Assembly (NCBI RefSeq): GCF_023806625.1 | Contig: NZ_JAMTDX010000027.1 | Span: 95,647 to 159,646 of the forward strand | Length of the DNA: 64,000 nt | Source: Accumulibacter sp. | GTDB lineage: Bacteria; Pseudomonadota; Gammaproteobacteria; Burkholderiales; Rhodocyclaceae | Direction of reading: 5' to 3' | Shown: positions 16,667-25,717 of the stretch, piece after piece | Layout: each line of letters starts with the position of its first letter | Numbering within the stretch: the first letter of the stretch is position 1 | Position numbers and translations under genes: made by a program | The notes under the pieces: generated by a model | Seen by the model: only the letters and a program-made list of their open reading frames with translations | The model's database searches: none | Told to the model about the DNA's origin: nothing

Positions 16667-18002
16667 CGAGAGCTTCCTCTTCTGTTTCTTCATCATCCGC
16701 TCGGGGTTCGGCGGGCTTCTTCGGTTTGATGGCAATGGCGACTGCCTTGCCCGTTTCCAAGGTTGCCCGGATGACATCCTGAAGCACCTGCGACTGGTTG
16801 GGCGTCGTACCAACCCAAGCCTTGGACACCACGGTGGTAAATGAGGTGTTGTCGAAATGACGCTTTGCGTTTTCGTAGGTGATCCGCAGGCCACCTCTCG
16901 GCCCTTTGATGCCGGGGTCGTTCTCCAGCAACTTCCAGTAATCCAGCGGCAGGTACATACCGGGCACCAGACTCACGTCGTCCGGGTTGAACACGAGCCG
17001 GGGGCAGAGCTTGAGGAAGAACGGGTTTTCAGTCAGCCGGTAGCCACCAATGTCGGTGTTGGGCGCGCATGCCTTCAACACGCCAAGCACGGCATCCATG
17101 CGGTCGATTTCTTTCTTCAACTGCGCATCGGGCAACCGATAGACGGCTTCGGCTGGCTCATCACGTCTGTCTTCACGCTCCATTGCCTTGTACTGAACCA
17201 TGACAAAGCTCTGGTAGGTTTCGTTGAAGTAGATGAGATCGGTGCCGGTTTGCTCTTCGAGCGGAAGGCGGTTGGCAAGGATGACGGTGAGGCGTTCCGA
17301 CGTTTCCTCGGACTCGAATACCGCCGCGCCATAGGGGTAGGTCTTGATGACATCAAAGCCCGGCAGGTTTTGCAGGTCGTTGACCACCATCGGGTCTTCA
17401 CGCAGACGAACGCTGGGCAAGCCATCCAGAAAGGACACCGGCGTTTCGTTCGATGGTGCCCATTGCTGAACAGGGTCGCGACTGAGTCCGGCAATCGACA
17501 GTGCTGTCAGCACCGCTTCTTTCTGCTGTGCCAGGTTCTCCCTTGCCTTGTCGGGCCATCGCCGGATGCGGTCGGTTCTGGTTTCACTGAACCGATCCAG
17601 CAGGGAGCTGGCTTGGGGCGCAAGCTGGCGGATGGTTTCGACGACGGCGAAAAAACCTTTCTCGGTCAACAAACCGCCCGACCGGAACCGCTTGCGGATG
17701 GATGCTGCGCTACGCTTCGGCAAGCGGTTGAGCAGCTTCCTCACTGATATTGGCTCCGACAGTTCTTCCGCTTTGTCGATGTTCAGCCGGCTCAGGCCCG
17801 TGCCAGCACGCACGCCGCGACGCCCCAGCCCAATGTGCGTCAACTTTCCCGCGCCGATGACAAAACAGACCAAAGGTGCTGTTCGGCTGTGTTGAAAGTC
17901 GGCGACAGGTTCGGCAAATGCACGCTCCTCAGCGACACACCCCAGGAATGCGTCCATCCGATCTTTCGTGAGGAGTACGACGAAGCCGCTTGCTCTTGCC
18001 AT
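16659..18002 (-). CDS. BREX-embedded protein of unknown function
   Basis: 447 residues between brxC and pglXI, 9 bp after the brxC stop and overlapping the pglXI start. No standard type 3 BREX gene sits here. A segment at about residues 240-262 (TDLIYFNETYQSFVMVQYK) resembles the core of Mrr-type PD-(D/E)XK nucleases in which the last motif is QxK, preceded by acidic residues. The rest shows N-terminal strands (GFVVLLTKDRMDAF) and a highly charged C-terminal tail. The nuclease reading is weak; a BREX accessory or specificity factor is equally possible. Confidence 0.6.
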   Translation of the reverse strand: MARASGFVVLLTKDRMDAFLGCVAEERAFAEPVADFQHSRTAPLVCFVIGAGKLTHIGLGRRGVRAGTGLSRLNIDKAEELSEPISVRKLLNRLPKRSAASIRKRFRSGGLLTEKGFFAVVETIRQLAPQASSLLDRFSETRTDRIRRWPDKARENLAQQKEAVLTALSIAGLSRDPVQQWAPSNETPVSFLDGLPSVRLREDPMVVNDLQNLPGFDVIKTYPYGAAVFESEETSERLTVILANRLPLEEQTGTDLIYFNETYQSFVMVQYKAMEREDRRDEPAEAVYRLPDAQLKKEIDRMDAVLGVLKACAPNTDIGGYRLTENPFFLKLCPRLVFNPDDVSLVPGMYLPLDYWKLLENDPGIKGPRGGLRITYENAKRHFDNTSFTTVVSKAWVGTTPNQSQVLQDVIRATLETGKAVAIAIKPKKPAEPRADDEETEEEALDV

Positions 18003-18011
18003 CGAATCAGC

Positions 18012-21000
18012 TCACTCCACCACGAACCGCAGCTTGCTGGCGTCCTTGCCCTTGCAGCGCTCGTTCAAGAAGGCTTCGAAGCGCTTGCGGATGTCATCCG
18101 GCGTCGCGGGTGAGCCGCCTTGCAGCAGCGCCTTCTTGATGTCTTCGCTCGTGACGCCGATCTTCTCCAGGCCAGAGAGTGCTTCCTGCACGGCGCTGAC
18201 GAAGTCGGGCGGCACGGGGTCCGGCAGCTTCTTCGACGCGACGAACTTCTTGATCAGTTCGTGCGCCGAGGCTTTGAGCAGGTCGAAGTTGGCCTGGATG
18301 ATCGGGTCGTCCAGGTTGTCCAGCAGCGTCTGCTGCCATCCTTCGAGAAGACGATCCAGCTCATCATCGAGCTGCTTGAGCACGTTCGCCGCCGGCAGGA
18401 AGTCGCCCTGTTCGTTGGCCGGACGGAAGTTGCAGTGCGGGCAGTACGGGCTGGCGGCCAGCTCGGACTCCACCAGCGACGCGCAGCTCTTGAGCTTGTC
18501 GAGCTTGTCGTCGAAGGCGGTGAGCTGGCTGGTGGGCATCAGTGAGATGCCCGCGAGCGCTCGCATCGCGACCAACCTGGGGTCCTTGCGCAGTGCCGAC
18601 TTGGTCTTGTCTTCGGCAACGCCCAGGCGCGCTTTGCTGTGCTGGGCGATGTAGGCCGTCAGGTAATCCCTCTTCAACTTCGCCAAAGTCTGCCGGTAGT
18701 CGGCGGCATGCTTCGCGCTGCGGTCTGTCGCCAGCTTGTCGAGAATGTCCTTCCGCGCCGCCTGCGCTTGCTTGACCCACGGGTGGTCGCTGGCCAGCAC
18801 CAGCTCGGCCTGCGACAGGTAGCCCGCCGTGGCCCCGAGCTCACCGACGAGTTCCAGCAGCTTCTCGACCGATGCCAGGACTTCGAGGTTCTTCTTCTGC
18901 GCATCGATGTCGTCCGAGCCGACGCGCAGATTCTTCAGCTTGCCGACCGTGTTGTACGGCGTCAGGCCTTCCGTGAAGGTCTTCAGCGCTTCCAGCCGAA
19001 GCCGCCAGTCACGAATCTCGTCGTCGGTCAGCAGCGGCTTGCCCCAGAAGCTGAGCTTGCCGTGAAGATCCGTACCAGCGATGAGCACACGGCCGACGAG
19101 TTTGGAGACGGCTTCGAGCAGTTGCTTGACCGGTTCTTCCGACCCCTGCGTGGCGAGCTGGGCCAGCCCGGGTGACAGGCCCAGCAGCTCGAACAGGGAG
19201 CGCAGCACCGCGACGTTGATCTCCTTCGGGGCTTCGACGTGCTTGAACTGCTTGAGCTCGTCGAGACTGCGCTCGGCCAGCTGGGTGATCTTCCCGGAGT
19301 CGATCTTGTCGCCCGTGATGGCCAGGACGATGTCGCCGGCGTAGACGAGCCCGCCCAGTACCGTCACCAGCAGATCGGGTTCCAACCGGAACTTCACCGG
19401 GTGGAAGTACTCGACGTCGCTCGGCCCACTTAGCAGCTCGCCACGGTTCAGCACCTGGCCATGGCCCTTGGCCTTGAGACGGCTCAGGACCTCCTGCGCG
19501 TAGCGCGAGCGGCCTGGGTCGATGCGGTCGCCGTCGAGCATCTCCAGCGCATCCAGGATGGCATTGGCGTCCTTGGTACGCGTGCCACCCGCCAGCGCCT
19601 TGAGCGCGCTGCCGACCAGCTGCTTGCGGTTGGTCTCAGTGACCAGCATCGAGAAGACTGGGTAATCGGGCGCGATGTCGGCGAAGTGCTGCTTGAGTGC
19701 CAGCCCGGAGATCACGTTGACAATGTCGCGGAAGTTGGCGCGCTCATCGGCGCCCAGGCGCAGCTTGTCGCGGATCGAGACGCCCTTGGTCCACTCCTGC
19801 AGGGTCTTGGTCTTGCCCTGGTAGGTGACCTCGTAGGCGGTCATCTGCTTCTCCTGCAGCCACTTGCTCATGTCGCGCAGGGCGTCCTTCGCCTTGTCCA
19901 GGTAGATGGCCTTGGCGCCGCCGCTGGCAGTGGACGCGAGGTCGTGCGCCGCGGCGTAGAAGGACAGGTGCCGCTTGATGGCGTCGTCCAGACCCTTCAG
20001 GCGGAAGAACACTTCGTCGGCCTTGCTCTCGTCGCGGAACCGGGGTGGCTCGAAGGGCTGGATGAAGTAAACGTAGAAATCGCGCTCGGGTTGCGCGGTG
20101 GGGCGGTCGTTCGGGGCGCCGAAGAACAGGTAGCCATTGCGGTCGACGCGGTGCTCCTGCCACTCGATCTGGTATTGCCAGATCTGGTGGCCCGTGACGT
20201 AGGTGCTCTCGTCGGTCCGCTCCATTAATTGCTTGATGGCGCCGTAGTAGGCACGGTCCAGCGCGTCGTCCGACAACGCTTCGGCGCGCTTTTCGATCTG
20301 CGCGTCGTAGTCGACGTCCTTCTTCAGGTCGAGGTAGTACTGCTCGGTGTCGGCCGCCTTGGAAATGAACTGTCCGTTGACCGTCTTGACGATCTCGCGC
20401 AGCGTGGTCTGCACGGCGGTAAGCAGGTCGTCGGCGGGATCGCCGCCCATGTCCTCGATGCCTGGCTGGTACAGGCACAGGGTGTCGCGCAATTCCGCCG
20501 CCGTGGGCCCGACCGGCACGTAGATGTCGCCCCCCGTCGTGAGTCGGTGCACCGAGAGCCCGCTGATGACACGCAGCGCCATCGCCTTGTAGGTCGGCCG
20601 GGAGAAGGCCTTCTGCACTCGCTCGGTCAGCACCTCGGACACCTTCAGCACAGGCCCGATGCTCGGGTCGGACCGCAACACCGAGTTGGAGGTCACCGTC
20701 TCCCAGAACTTGTCGTAGCCGATCAACCCCGGGCGATCGTCCGGTACGTCGTTGTTGAGGATGGCCTGGATCTGGTCGCGCAACGTGACCAGCGCGCCGC
20801 GCTTCTCGGTGAACACCAGACGCTCGAAGGTGCCGATGTACTCCGGATGAACGGGGAACAGGCGCACGTACTCGTCCATGCGCTCGTTCATGGTGCTGTA
20901 GAACTTGGCGAACTTGGTCAGGTAGGTGCGAATCCTGTTCTGCTGGTCTGCGGTCTTCTTCAGCAGACGTTCGGCCACGACGAAGCTGACGTCCTGGCGG

Positions 21001-21737
21001 GCGAGCAGCACCTGCGTGAAGCGGTCCTTCACGCGGCGCAGGCTGTCCGCCACGTGCTGGAACCGGGTGCTGTCGAAGATGGCTTCCTGCACGCCGGCTA
21101 CGAAGCGGAACCGCAGGTGCTTGGTGACCTCGCCGATCTCCCGCAGGAACGACAAGTCCAGCACCAGGTCGTGGTCCTTGCGGGAGCGCAGGAACTCCAG
21201 GAACTCATCGACGACCAGCAGCACGCCGTGGTTGGGGTGAACCTCGGCGAAGGCGGCCATCATTTCCTCGAAGGCTGCCTTGTTGTTGACCACCTTGTCG
21301 GCGGGTGGGAACGAGTAGCTGACGCCGTTCTTCTCCAGGAACAACTCGAGCTGCTGCGTGACGATGTCCCGCAGCGACATCTGGCTGGAGATCTCGATGC
21401 GGTGCACCTTGAACTTGCCCGCGATGGCCGCCGCTGCCTCCGCGACTCTGGGGTGGCGGATCATCGACTGGTAAGCCGCGTCCTCCGCCACGAGCGAGAT
21501 GACCGACATCAGGTGCGACTTGCCCGTGCCGTAGTTGCCAACGACCAGCACACCCTTGTGGTCGACCGATTCGTCGAACGAGAGCTGCGGGATCATGTGC
21601 TTGGCGATCCGCTCCGCCATGTCGTCCGAGATGACGTAGGTCGCGACGAGTTTCTTCGCCTCGTTCGGACGATTGGCATCGAGCAGCTGGATGACCGATT
21701 CGATCGGTTCGAACTGGATGAGATCGCTGTAGCGCAT
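18012..21737 (-). CDS. brxC: BREX P-loop protein BrxC (DUF6079 family)
   Basis: 1241 residues. Opens MRYSDLIQFEPIESVIQLLD, with Walker A VVGNYGTGKSHLMSVIS (about 65-81) and Walker B GVLLVVDEFLEFL (171-183), as in BrxC/PglY. It is a large AAA-like ATPase conserved in BREX; the C-terminal part is helical and charged and includes a CPHC pair (SPYCPHCNFRPANEQ). Follows brxF by 17 bp. BrxC is thought to form an ATP-dependent complex with the methylase and PglZ. Length is typical. A normal start with GGGGGAATAGGGGAA-like purine-rich sequence upstream supports the ATG at 21737. Confidence 0.92.
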   Translation of the reverse strand: MRYSDLIQFEPIESVIQLLDANRPNEAKKLVATYVISDDMAERIAKHMIPQLSFDESVDHKGVLVVGNYGTGKSHLMSVISLVAEDAAYQSMIRHPRVAEAAAAIAGKFKVHRIEISSQMSLRDIVTQQLELFLEKNGVSYSFPPADKVVNNKAAFEEMMAAFAEVHPNHGVLLVVDEFLEFLRSRKDHDLVLDLSFLREIGEVTKHLRFRFVAGVQEAIFDSTRFQHVADSLRRVKDRFTQVLLARQDVSFVVAERLLKKTADQQNRIRTYLTKFAKFYSTMNERMDEYVRLFPVHPEYIGTFERLVFTEKRGALVTLRDQIQAILNNDVPDDRPGLIGYDKFWETVTSNSVLRSDPSIGPVLKVSEVLTERVQKAFSRPTYKAMALRVISGLSVHRLTTGGDIYVPVGPTAAELRDTLCLYQPGIEDMGGDPADDLLTAVQTTLREIVKTVNGQFISKAADTEQYYLDLKKDVDYDAQIEKRAEALSDDALDRAYYGAIKQLMERTDESTYVTGHQIWQYQIEWQEHRVDRNGYLFFGAPNDRPTAQPERDFYVYFIQPFEPPRFRDESKADEVFFRLKGLDDAIKRHLSFYAAAHDLASTASGGAKAIYLDKAKDALRDMSKWLQEKQMTAYEVTYQGKTKTLQEWTKGVSIRDKLRLGADERANFRDIVNVISGLALKQHFADIAPDYPVFSMLVTETNRKQLVGSALKALAGGTRTKDANAILDALEMLDGDRIDPGRSRYAQEVLSRLKAKGHGQVLNRGELLSGPSDVEYFHPVKFRLEPDLLVTVLGGLVYAGDIVLAITGDKIDSGKITQLAERSLDELKQFKHVEAPKEINVAVLRSLFELLGLSPGLAQLATQGSEEPVKQLLEAVSKLVGRVLIAGTDLHGKLSFWGKPLLTDDEIRDWRLRLEALKTFTEGLTPYNTVGKLKNLRVGSDDIDAQKKNLEVLASVEKLLELVGELGATAGYLSQAELVLASDHPWVKQAQAARKDILDKLATDRSAKHAADYRQTLAKLKRDYLTAYIAQHSKARLGVAEDKTKSALRKDPRLVAMRALAGISLMPTSQLTAFDDKLDKLKSCASLVESELAASPYCPHCNFRPANEQGDFLPAANVLKQLDDELDRLLEGWQQTLLDNLDDPIIQANFDLLKASAHELIKKFVASKKLPDPVPPDFVSAVQEALSGLEKIGVTSEDIKKALLQGGSPATPDDIRKRFEAFLNERCKGKDASKLRFVVE

Positions 21738-21754
21738 GTGTTCCCCTATTCCCC

Positions 21755-22213
21755 CTACTGAATCGCGAACGGGACCAGAGCTTCAATGCCATAGTCCTGG
21801 TGTTCCGGATGACCCATCTCGGTGTAGATCAGCCGCCCATCCCGCAACTCGCCCGGCCAGACAGCGACAACCCGTCGTGCATGAGCGTGCCGCTTCAGCA
21901 AGTCGAGCGGATCAAGCTGGAGCGTGCGGTCGAACAGAAGCTCGATGTTGTCGAGCAGCAGCAAGTCACCCACGGCGTGCTGATCGGCCAATTCACGCAG
22001 GATGGTGTTGGTCTGCAGGTGACGCTGCCGCTGGGGGATCGCCGCCAGCCGGCGACCCAGCTCCGCGCCGACGTTGATCGGTTCCGCCGCGACACGCTTG
22101 CCAAACGCGATCAGAAGCGCGGTCTTGCCAGCACCCGGAGCGCCCACCAGAAGGATCAGCTTGCAGTGGAGGGCCCCGACGTCGGTGGCCAACCGGTCAA
22201 GTTGCTCGAGCAC
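21755..22213 (-). CDS. brxF: BREX small ATPase BrxF
   Basis: 152 residues with Walker A LLVGAPGAGKTALL (21-34) and a Walker B-like DLLLLDNIELLF. A small P-loop protein immediately upstream of brxC is the defining first gene of type 3 BREX. The start is a GTG at 22213 with AAGG about ten bases upstream; the frame is open somewhat further upstream, so a few extra residues are possible. It is the first gene of the leftward BREX operon; its promoter should lie in 22214-22400 but no clear hexamers were found. Confidence 0.85.
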   Translation of the reverse strand: MLEQLDRLATDVGALHCKLILLVGAPGAGKTALLIAFGKRVAAEPINVGAELGRRLAAIPQRQRHLQTNTILRELADQHAVGDLLLLDNIELLFDRTLQLDPLDLLKRHAHARRVVAVWPGELRDGRLIYTEMGHPEHQDYGIEALVPFAIQ

Positions 22214-22861
22214 TGCTGGCCTTTTTCTCCGGCCGCGCCGGTGGATTGCGTATCGTTATTCGGCTGCCGTGTCGCCATCAGGACCTCGATGGGACGGCGG
22301 TCGAATCTTATGCTTCCAAGGCTCCCTCGACAAGCGAGGCGAAACTCTCGTACCAACTCGCCGCGACTGGTTCGGCGGCCAGCGCCAGCGGCCACCCAGC
22401 CAGTACTCCGGCATGGCCAACGAATGGAGCTTTCGGGTGTGCCGAGAAGCGCAGCGCTTTGGCTGAAGCCCTGGGCAAACTGGCAGCTGTGCGGAAGAAC
22501 GGATTCTTTGCGTCGCGGCCGTCGAACCCTGCCGACGAGACATTCCTGCGGCGTGCGACGCACGGCGATACGGACGACCTCGTCTCGGAGGCTTCCCTGC
22601 TGGCAACCGCTCCAGCTGCGCCAAGACGGTCATCGGCAACAGCAAGCGGTTGTGCAGGCAATTGGTGGCGTTGAGCGGGAGCGCAAGACCCCGCTATGGG
22701 CTGCGATCGGTTGCGATCGGCACGGGCATTGCGAGAAGCCCCCCGACGACTGGCGTCGGGGTACGGCATGAGCAGGGAACGGATGGTTTCGAGGTCGTCG
22801 GACGCGACCCTGCGAACGGCTTTTCTGACACGGCCAGAAGCCCTGACTGACGGTCATAGGC
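22214..22861. other. Non-coding stretch upstream of brxF
   Basis: About 650 bp with overlapping open frames on both strands, none with family motifs, consistent with GC-rich non-coding or decayed DNA. It must contain the BREX promoter. The right part grades into IS66 remnants. Confidence 0.4.
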
Positions 22862-23438
22862 CAGGAGTTTGACGCGACCGTGCGCTGGCGGTCGCGAAAG
22901 ACGAACAGGGCGCCGTCGAACGGATCCTTGGCCAGTTTCTGAAGCGCTCTCCCCGGCGAGACCGTCAATGCCGCAGCGAAAGTCTCCCGGTTCGGCAGCA
23001 ACGCAGACTCGTGATCAACACGATTACGCCTGCATCTGCCAGAGGCTGCGGGCAATCCCGGCGATGTTGCTGCTGGCCGCTTGCGGAAGTTCGATCCGCA
23101 GCGCGTGCCCGTGTCGGTCAGAAAAGGATGGAGACGCAAGCCGGTGGGGCGAGCGGCAGACCGAAGTCTAGTTCGACGAAATCCGCTGGCTGGGAAGTGC
23201 TCCACGCGCTCTCGGCCGGACTGCTGGTCGTGGCGTTCAGCCGGCGCATCAGGCGGGTGTAGTCGAGCTTCAACGCGACCGCCACCCTGCCGATTCCGTA
23301 TCGCCCGGCGAGGACGCTTGCTTGCACCCACGGGTCGTCCGGAATGCGGACGCTGCTCGGGCGCTTGCTCCGCCACGCGGGAAGAGCGGCGGCCGTTTTG
23401 GCCAGCTGCCGGTCGACAAGGGGAAGGGATGAGGGCAT
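22862..23438 (-). pseudogene. IS66-family remnants (TnpA- and TnpB-like fragments)
   Basis: Leftward, 23438-23118 encodes a 106-residue fragment with IGRVAVALKLDYTRLMRRL and FVEL, the hallmark of IS66 accessory TnpA proteins. Further on, around 23000-22862, ALQKLAKDPFDGALFVFRDR followed in another frame by VKLLAYDRQSG matches the TnpB core. Both pieces are truncated or frameshifted and no TnpC transposase is present, so the element is dead. Confidence 0.65.
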
Positions 23439-23851
23439 CGACGGGGATCCGGACCACGATGACCGAGCCCGACAATCTACCAGACGCCACCTGGAATTCC
23501 ACGCAGGGTTGCCGAAAGCATACCAGTGGGCGAATCAACGGGACTCGACCGAGCATGATGAACGAGGGGTTGGCGTAAAATGGACGTCGTCCGGCTTGAA
23601 GTCTGGCGGCACACCGGTTGACGAGCGAGCTGGCAACGCTCTCGCCCCAGCTGCCTGCTACGCTCGCACGAATCGTGTGAAAGTCGGACCTGAATTGCTT
23701 CGGCGAACTTGGGAGCGTGCCTGGTTGAGCATTGGTGCGCCCGGCAGTTTCCCTGAGGACAGCGGGTCAGCAAACCGCGGGAGGATCCTATTTCATGCAT
23801 CTGGAAGGTGATGCAAGGGCCATGCATTCACCGGTGGACTAGCCGCACAAC
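23439..23851. other. Upstream region of the CARF-sigma54 regulator
   Basis: About 410 bp with no convincing gene. It should contain the promoter for the regulator at 23852. Short repeats around ATGCA are present at 23793-23827, but no clear promoter or operator could be assigned. Confidence 0.35.
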
Positions 23852-25501
23852 ATGCGTCGTCGAGTTCTGATCTCCTGGATAGCCGTAAACAACGATCCCT
23901 ACGAGCGTGATCGGGCAGGTGGCGACTTTCGCCTGGTTGATGGTTGCCGGGTTCCTGGTCCATCTCTGACCCTGTTGTTCGACCCTGAGTCCGTTTATGC
24001 GGGCAGCATTTCTGACTTCGTTCTGTTTCATGGACGAGCGCGAGACGGGAAGGAAACACGCGAATCTCGATCGGTCAGCCAGACATTGGAGGAACTGAGA
24101 GCCAGGGATCCGGATCTGCGCATTCATCAGGAGCCCTGGGACGGCGACGATCCAACGGATCACGGGCAGATATACGAGTTCCTCAGGGAGAGGCTCCCGG
24201 CAGTACGGAAGAGGTTTGCCGACCGAGAACTGGTGATCCACGTCAGTCCGGGCACGCCTTCCATGCAAACGGTCCTGATACTGATGGGCGAAACAGGGTT
24301 CATCGACTCGCCATTCTCCCTCGTCAAGTCCTATCGCAAGGAGGAGCGGAACGGCCGCCCTGCCGTGGTGCCCGTTCGGCTCGGCATCGACAGCTACTAC
24401 AAGGCATACCGTGCGGCGCGGCCTACGGAAATTTCCTCGGAAGATGCGGCGATCGTCTGGGATCCTGCGCGGTTTCAGTCGGAGCGCATGCGGCAGATTT
24501 TCGACGAGGCCCGCAGATTTGCGCAGTTGAATGTACCCGTTCTCTTGCTCGGTGAGCGAGGCACGGGCAAGACAACTCTGGCTGGCTGGATTCGATCCCA
24601 CAGTCCGTACCGTGTAGAGGCACGGGATGCTCATTGGCCGGCGGTCGCCTGCGGCCAGTACAACCCCGAAACGATGCGTGCTGAGTTGTTCGGCTATAAG
24701 CGCGGTTCCTTCACCGGCGCTCTCAGGGATCATGAGGGCCTGCTCGCAGTGGCCCATAAGGACACGTTGTTTCTCGACGAAGTGGGGGATGTAGGCCGAG
24801 ACCTCCAGCGCCTCCTGATCAAGGCCGTCGAGGAGAAGAGCTACATGCGCTTGGGGGACGATCGACAACTGACGAGCGACTTCAGACTGATATCGGCGAC
24901 AAATCTTTCGGACGAAGAGCTGCGCGAGCGACTGGACCCGGACTTTTTCGATCGCATCAGCATGCTCACTCTGCGCCTGCCGCCGTTGCGCGAGGTTCCA
25001 GAAGAGATTCCCTGGCTCTGGGAAATGGTCTTCGCTCAGGCCTCGCGTCGAGCCGGCACTGCTCGGATACGGCTCCCGGACAGCGCCCACCGGGCCATCG
25101 TGAACGAGCTGTCGCGTCATCCACTTCCCGGGAATCTGAGGGACTTGTTTCGGGTGGCGTACCGCACGATCGCTGCCCGGGCGGATCGGCACTCGCCCCT
25201 GTCGGCCGCCGAGGCGTCCCAGTACGGTCTGGCGGGCGTGGACGGATCCCGGACTGACGCCGGAGCGGACTCGCTACCGCAGTCCGTGGCGCGGGCGTTT
25301 GCCGAGTCATCGAGCCTGGATGCCCTGATCCCACCCGGCAAGACCATCGAAACGAAAGTCGTCGAGCGAGCGCTCAAGGGGTACCTGGCGGCTGAACTTC
25401 GCAGGGTCGCGAAGAAGCGGGGCGTTTCGCCTGACACCCTCTGCGATGTGACGGACCGCGCCTTGAGAGAATGGTCGGCAGCCAGGGAGCGGAAATATTG
25501 A
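23852..25501 (+). CDS. CARF-domain sigma54 activator (RtcR-like)
   Basis: 549 residues. The N-terminal part (1-190) is a Rossmann-like domain with the CARF-type motif VIHVSPGTPSMQT (128-140). The central AAA+ sigma54-interaction domain has Walker A LLGERGTGKTTL (233-243), the sigma54-contact loop as GSFTGA (285-290) and Walker B FLDEVGD (307-313), then the usual sensor segments (LISATNLSDEELRE). The C-terminus is helical and may hold a DNA-binding helix-turn-helix. RtcR has the same CARF-AAA+ plan and is activated by RNA ends or nucleotides. No rtcA or rtcB is nearby; instead a -24/-12 promoter follows the gene, so its target is probably the downstream operon. Confidence 0.88.
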   Translation: MRRRVLISWIAVNNDPYERDRAGGDFRLVDGCRVPGPSLTLLFDPESVYAGSISDFVLFHGRARDGKETRESRSVSQTLEELRARDPDLRIHQEPWDGDDPTDHGQIYEFLRERLPAVRKRFADRELVIHVSPGTPSMQTVLILMGETGFIDSPFSLVKSYRKEERNGRPAVVPVRLGIDSYYKAYRAARPTEISSEDAAIVWDPARFQSERMRQIFDEARRFAQLNVPVLLLGERGTGKTTLAGWIRSHSPYRVEARDAHWPAVACGQYNPETMRAELFGYKRGSFTGALRDHEGLLAVAHKDTLFLDEVGDVGRDLQRLLIKAVEEKSYMRLGDDRQLTSDFRLISATNLSDEELRERLDPDFFDRISMLTLRLPPLREVPEEIPWLWEMVFAQASRRAGTARIRLPDSAHRAIVNELSRHPLPGNLRDLFRVAYRTIAARADRHSPLSAAEASQYGLAGVDGSRTDAGADSLPQSVARAFAESSSLDALIPPGKTIETKVVERALKGYLAAELRRVAKKRGVSPDTLCDVTDRALREWSAARERKY

Positions 25502-25639
25502 TCCGGTCTCTGGAAAGTTGCTTCCGAATAGCCACGATTTCCGGTCTCCGCGCGAGTCTGGCGATAACCGCTCAAATGCTATGCAACAGGTTGATATATA
25601 GGACGTTGCGTTCCTCTTGGCGCGTCGCTTTGGAGCCGT

Positions 25640-25655
25640 TGGCACGCTTTTCGCT
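25640..25655 (+). promoter_or_regulatory. Sigma54 -24/-12 promoter of the TerY-P/McrBC-like operon
   Basis: TGGCACGCTTTTCGCT matches the consensus TGGCACG-N4-TTGCW at every position of the -24 element and at all but one of the -12 element, with the invariant GG and GC in exact register. It lies 139 bp after the activator stop and 62 bp before the first downstream ATG. Possible upstream activator sites: CCGGTCTC direct repeats at 25503-25510 and 25541-25548, and a GCAAC/GTTGC dyad at 25583-25609. Binding is inferred, not shown. Confidence 0.75.
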
Positions 25656-25670
25656 GGTATGTCTGGTGTG

Positions 25671-25693
25671 GGGCCCGGGATCGGTCCGGGCCC
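25671..25693 (+). other. GC-rich hairpin in the 5' leader
   Basis: GGGCCCGG and CCGGGCCC form a perfect 8-bp stem with a 7-nt loop, a few bases downstream of the expected sigma54 transcription start. No T-run follows. It could protect the transcript 5' end or modulate expression. Confidence 0.45.
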
Positions 25694-25717
25694 GTCCAAC
25701 CCGGGAGAGCCAGCCAG

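Noticed and set aside
20229-21761. 510-codon open frame antisense to brxC
   Set aside because: Shadow of brxC; no recognisable motif and composition typical of antisense frames.
22630-23556. Long leftward open frame of about 300 codons
   Set aside because: The translation is Arg/Pro/Ser-rich and mixes frames; only short segments in it match IS66 TnpA and TnpB, partly in other frames. Treated as decayed IS DNA, not one gene.
23852-25501. Classical NtrC-type two-component response regulator
   Set aside because: The N-terminal domain has no receiver-type phosphoacceptor pattern; instead it has the SPGTP motif of CARF domains.
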